A stretch of DNA of 21,752 nt from Actinomycetes bacterium (GTDB taxonomy: Bacteria > Actinomycetota > Coriobacteriia > WRKU01 > WQUG01), in contig JAIRWZ010000060.1 of NCBI GenBank assembly GCA_031268615.1, positions 1-21,752 on the forward strand, read 5' to 3'. This document shows positions 20,369-21,752 of the stretch, piece by piece (positions within the stretch are counted from its first letter, which is position 1; each line of letters begins with the position of its first letter). The notes beneath the pieces were generated by a model that had not been told where the DNA came from, ran no database searches, and was given only the letters and a program-made list of their open reading frames with translations. Made by a program: the position numbers and the translations under genes.

Positions 20369-21212
20369 GGTGGTCTGCACCTGCCTCTTGCGCGTCGTGC
20401 TGGGGGCGGCGGGTGGCGGTGGGGGTAGCGGCGGCGGCGGTAGCGATAACGGCGGTAGCAGCCCCGTTGTCTGCCCGCAGCAGCTCACGGGTGGCGGCCG
20501 CCTGCGGGTGGGCGAACAGGTCAGCCACCGTGCCAGTTTCTACCACGCGCCCGGCGTCCAACACCGCCACCTTGTTGCAGATACGATGCACCACCGACAT
20601 GGCATGCGTGATGACCAGCATGGTCACCCCCAGCTCGCGATTTATGTTGCGCAGCAAATCCAGGATGGACTGCGTCGTCGTCGTGTCCAGCGCGCTGGTT
20701 ACCTCATCGCAGAGCATGATGGAGGGATGATTGGCCAGCGCCCGCGCGATGGCGACACGCTGTTGCTGTCCACCGGAAAGCTGTGAGGGCCAGGACTGCG
20801 CCTTGTCGGACAAACCGACCAGTTCCAGCAGTTCCTGGGCGCGGGCACGACGCGCCTCGGCCCCGTCATGGCGAATCTCCAGCGGAAAGGAAACATTAGA
20901 CAGCACGGTACGCTGCGCAAAGAGGTTAAAGTCCTGAAACACCATCCCGATACGGGCGCGCAGGTCAAGCAGGTCCCGCCCGGCAAAGTGCGTCACATCC
21001 TGCCCGCTGACAAAAACCTGCCCGGCAGTCGGGCGTTCCAGCAGGTTGACGCAGCGCGCCAGCGTGGACTTGCCCGCACCGGACCGGCCGATAATCCCGT
21101 AGATGTCACCGGGCGCGACCGTCAGGCTGACGTCGCGCAACACCTCACTGGCCTCACCGTTCACCGTGAAGGACTTTGACAGCCCGCGGATTTCTATAGC
21201 AGCAGTTTTCAT
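20358..21212 (-). CDS. metN: Methionine ABC transporter ATPase MetN, lacking the NIL domain
   Basis: This 284-residue ATPase powers methionine uptake. Walker A is GRSGAGKST (42-50), the Q loop is in GMVFQDFNLF, the signature is LSGGQQQR (145-152), Walker B is IMLCDE (165-170) with VTSALD, and the switch is VITHAM. E. coli MetN is about 343 residues and has a C-terminal NIL domain that binds methionine and inhibits transport. Here that domain is missing, replaced by about 40 residues of Ala/Thr-rich low-complexity sequence. The ATG at 21212 fits the family. TATACT ends 7 nt upstream and CTCCCC takes the place of a Shine-Dalgarno, so the mRNA is probably leaderless. metI overlaps its end. Confidence 0.93.
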   Translation of the reverse strand: MKTAAIEIRGLSKSFTVNGEASEVLRDVSLTVAPGDIYGIIGRSGAGKSTLARCVNLLERPTAGQVFVSGQDVTHFAGRDLLDLRARIGMVFQDFNLFAQRTVLSNVSFPLEIRHDGAEARRARAQELLELVGLSDKAQSWPSQLSGGQQQRVAIARALANHPSIMLCDEVTSALDTTTTQSILDLLRNINRELGVTMLVITHAMSVVHRICNKVAVLDAGRVVETGTVADLFAHPQAAATRELLRADNGAATAVIATAAAATPTATRRPQHDAQEAGADHHVR

Positions 21213-21219
21213 GGGGAGT

Positions 21220-21225
21220 AGTATA
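21220..21225 (-). promoter_or_regulatory. -10 box of metNI
   Basis: TATACT on minus ends 7 nt before the metN ATG. The -35 region is weak. A second possible promoter has TTGACT, which overlaps the edge of the 21264-21290 palindrome, but its -10 is poor. Confidence 0.45.
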
Positions 21226-21263
21226 GCAATAGACCCGCTATTCGCCAGAAAGCTGAAGGGAGT

Positions 21264-21290
21264 CAACTGTACGAAAATATCGTACAGTTG
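21264..21290. promoter_or_regulatory. Perfect 27-bp palindrome upstream of metN
   Basis: CAACTGTACGA and TCGTACAGTTG are perfect 11-bp arms around AAATA. It lies 52 bp before the metN start and partly overlaps a TTGACT hexamer on minus. No T run follows on either strand, so it looks like an operator and not a terminator. The regulator is unknown; it does not match the MetJ AGACGTCT box. Confidence 0.65.
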
Positions 21291-21333
21291 AAATTGTTAT
21301 CGCTTGTCGATTTCGCACGGCTGCTTGAGGATG

Positions 21334-21386
21334 TAGTGAGTGACGAGGAGTAGAGGAATAGCTCGCAGGAATGGACGCACTCACTT
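21334..21386 (+). repeat. Palindromic repeat PR10
   Basis: A left arm TAGTGAGTGACG and a right arm ATGGACGCACTCACTT bracket about 25 bp. The right arm matches the 7754 and 10611 copies; the core hairpin is not evident. It lies 25 bp after the cysE stop. Confidence 0.55.
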
Positions 21387-21411
21387 ATGTTGGCTATGTT
21401 GACACGCTCGC

Positions 21412-21752
21412 TTAAATCCCGCCGCCGTCCTCGAACAGGTAGTGCGCGTATGCCTCGATTTCTGCCAGGTATTCATCGGGAACGGCGTCGCGCCCGGCCA
21501 GCGCCAGCGGCTCGGTCAGACCCGCACCTTCCTCCAGCCGTTTAATGCGCTGCATCAGCGTGGCAAACACCTCAATAATCGGGTCGGGCAGGTCCTCCTT
21601 CGGCAAGACCGGCGCCAGCGCCTCTTTCGTCTGCGCGCGACGGCGGCGGTCCACGACAGTATTGCGCACACCCACGCGCGCCGGAATGCCCACCACCGTG
21701 CAGTTGGGCGGGACGTCGTTGACGACCACCGCGCCGCCGCCGACCTTGCTGT
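21412..21752 (-). CDS. cysE: Serine O-acetyltransferase, C-terminal part (5' end outside window)
   Basis: The frame enters from the window edge and reads SKVGGGAVVVNDVPPNCTVV then GIPARV, the end of a left-handed beta-helix of the hexapeptide acyltransferase type as in CysE. CysE makes O-acetylserine from serine and acetyl-CoA, the precursor of cysteine. About 85 further residues follow GIPARV, a charged helical extension ending in YLAEIEAYAHYLFEDGGGI, somewhat long for CysE. The internal GTG at 21729 is not the real start. Its place beside metNI, with cysS further on, makes this a sulfur amino acid neighbourhood. Other hexapeptide acetyltransferases cannot be fully excluded from this fragment. 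Confidence 0.78.
   Translation of the reverse strand, partial: SKVGGGAVVVNDVPPNCTVVGIPARVGVRNTVVDRRRRAQTKEALAPVLPKEDLPDPIIEVFATLMQRIKRLEEGAGLTEPLALAGRDAVPDEYLAEIEAYAHYLFEDGGGI

Noticed and set aside
21264..21290. Terminator of cysE
   Set aside because: The stem is strong, but no T run follows on either strand and it is about 120 bp past the cysE stop.

Overview
The window is a chromosomal segment of moderate to high GC. It most resembles a Coriobacteriia-type actinobacterium (Eggerthellales or Coriobacteriales); this is an inference from gene content, not a measured placement. Supporting signs are the cysS-rlmB-yacP cluster, a DUF975/CmpB-type membrane protein, a LytS-type kinase, a DUF4491 protein, a lysine-rich surface protein, and several start codons lying only 6-9 nt after a good -10 box, as expected for leaderless mRNAs. 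Almost all genes are on the minus strand.

Layout. Positions 1-800 hold an AT-richer pair: a matrixin-like secreted metalloprotease and a lipoprotein cut by the window edge. Positions 800-1250 are non-coding and contain copy A of a tRNA-end-mimicking structured repeat. DUF4491 (minus) and an LCM-family methyltransferase (plus) are divergent, with an attenuator-like terminator between them. From 11.8 kb down to 2.7 kb, all on minus, run cysS, rlmB, yacP, tRNA-Thr, tRNA-Ser, copy B of the structured repeat, tadA, a DUF2207 membrane protein, a LytS-type histidine kinase and a DUF975/CmpB fusion.

Positions 11.8-19.7 kb form an accessory block: vapB with a gutted vapC, a nucleotidyltransferase with a small partner, a Fic protein, a secreted surface protein, metQ, a four-helix holin-like membrane protein, a PIN/RHH pair and a Phd/ParE pair. 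Positions 19.7-21.75 kb hold metI, metN and the 3' part of cysE. This makes a sulfur amino acid neighbourhood in which metQ is separated from metNI by the toxin-antitoxin block.

The most striking signals are not genes. First, a family of about 60-bp imperfect palindromes ending AAGTGAGTA...TACTCACTT recurs through the window. Copies mostly sit within about 50 bp of stop codons, separate the accessory cassettes, supply the stop codon of fic and of a gene remnant, and appear in frame inside cysS and at the 5' end of the DUF2207 gene. Second, a roughly 115-140 bp element (copies A and B) begins and ends with tRNA-3'-end-like sequence, has internal hairpins with a compensatory base-pair change, and in copy B duplicates 20 bp of the neighbouring tRNA-Ser 3' end including CCA.
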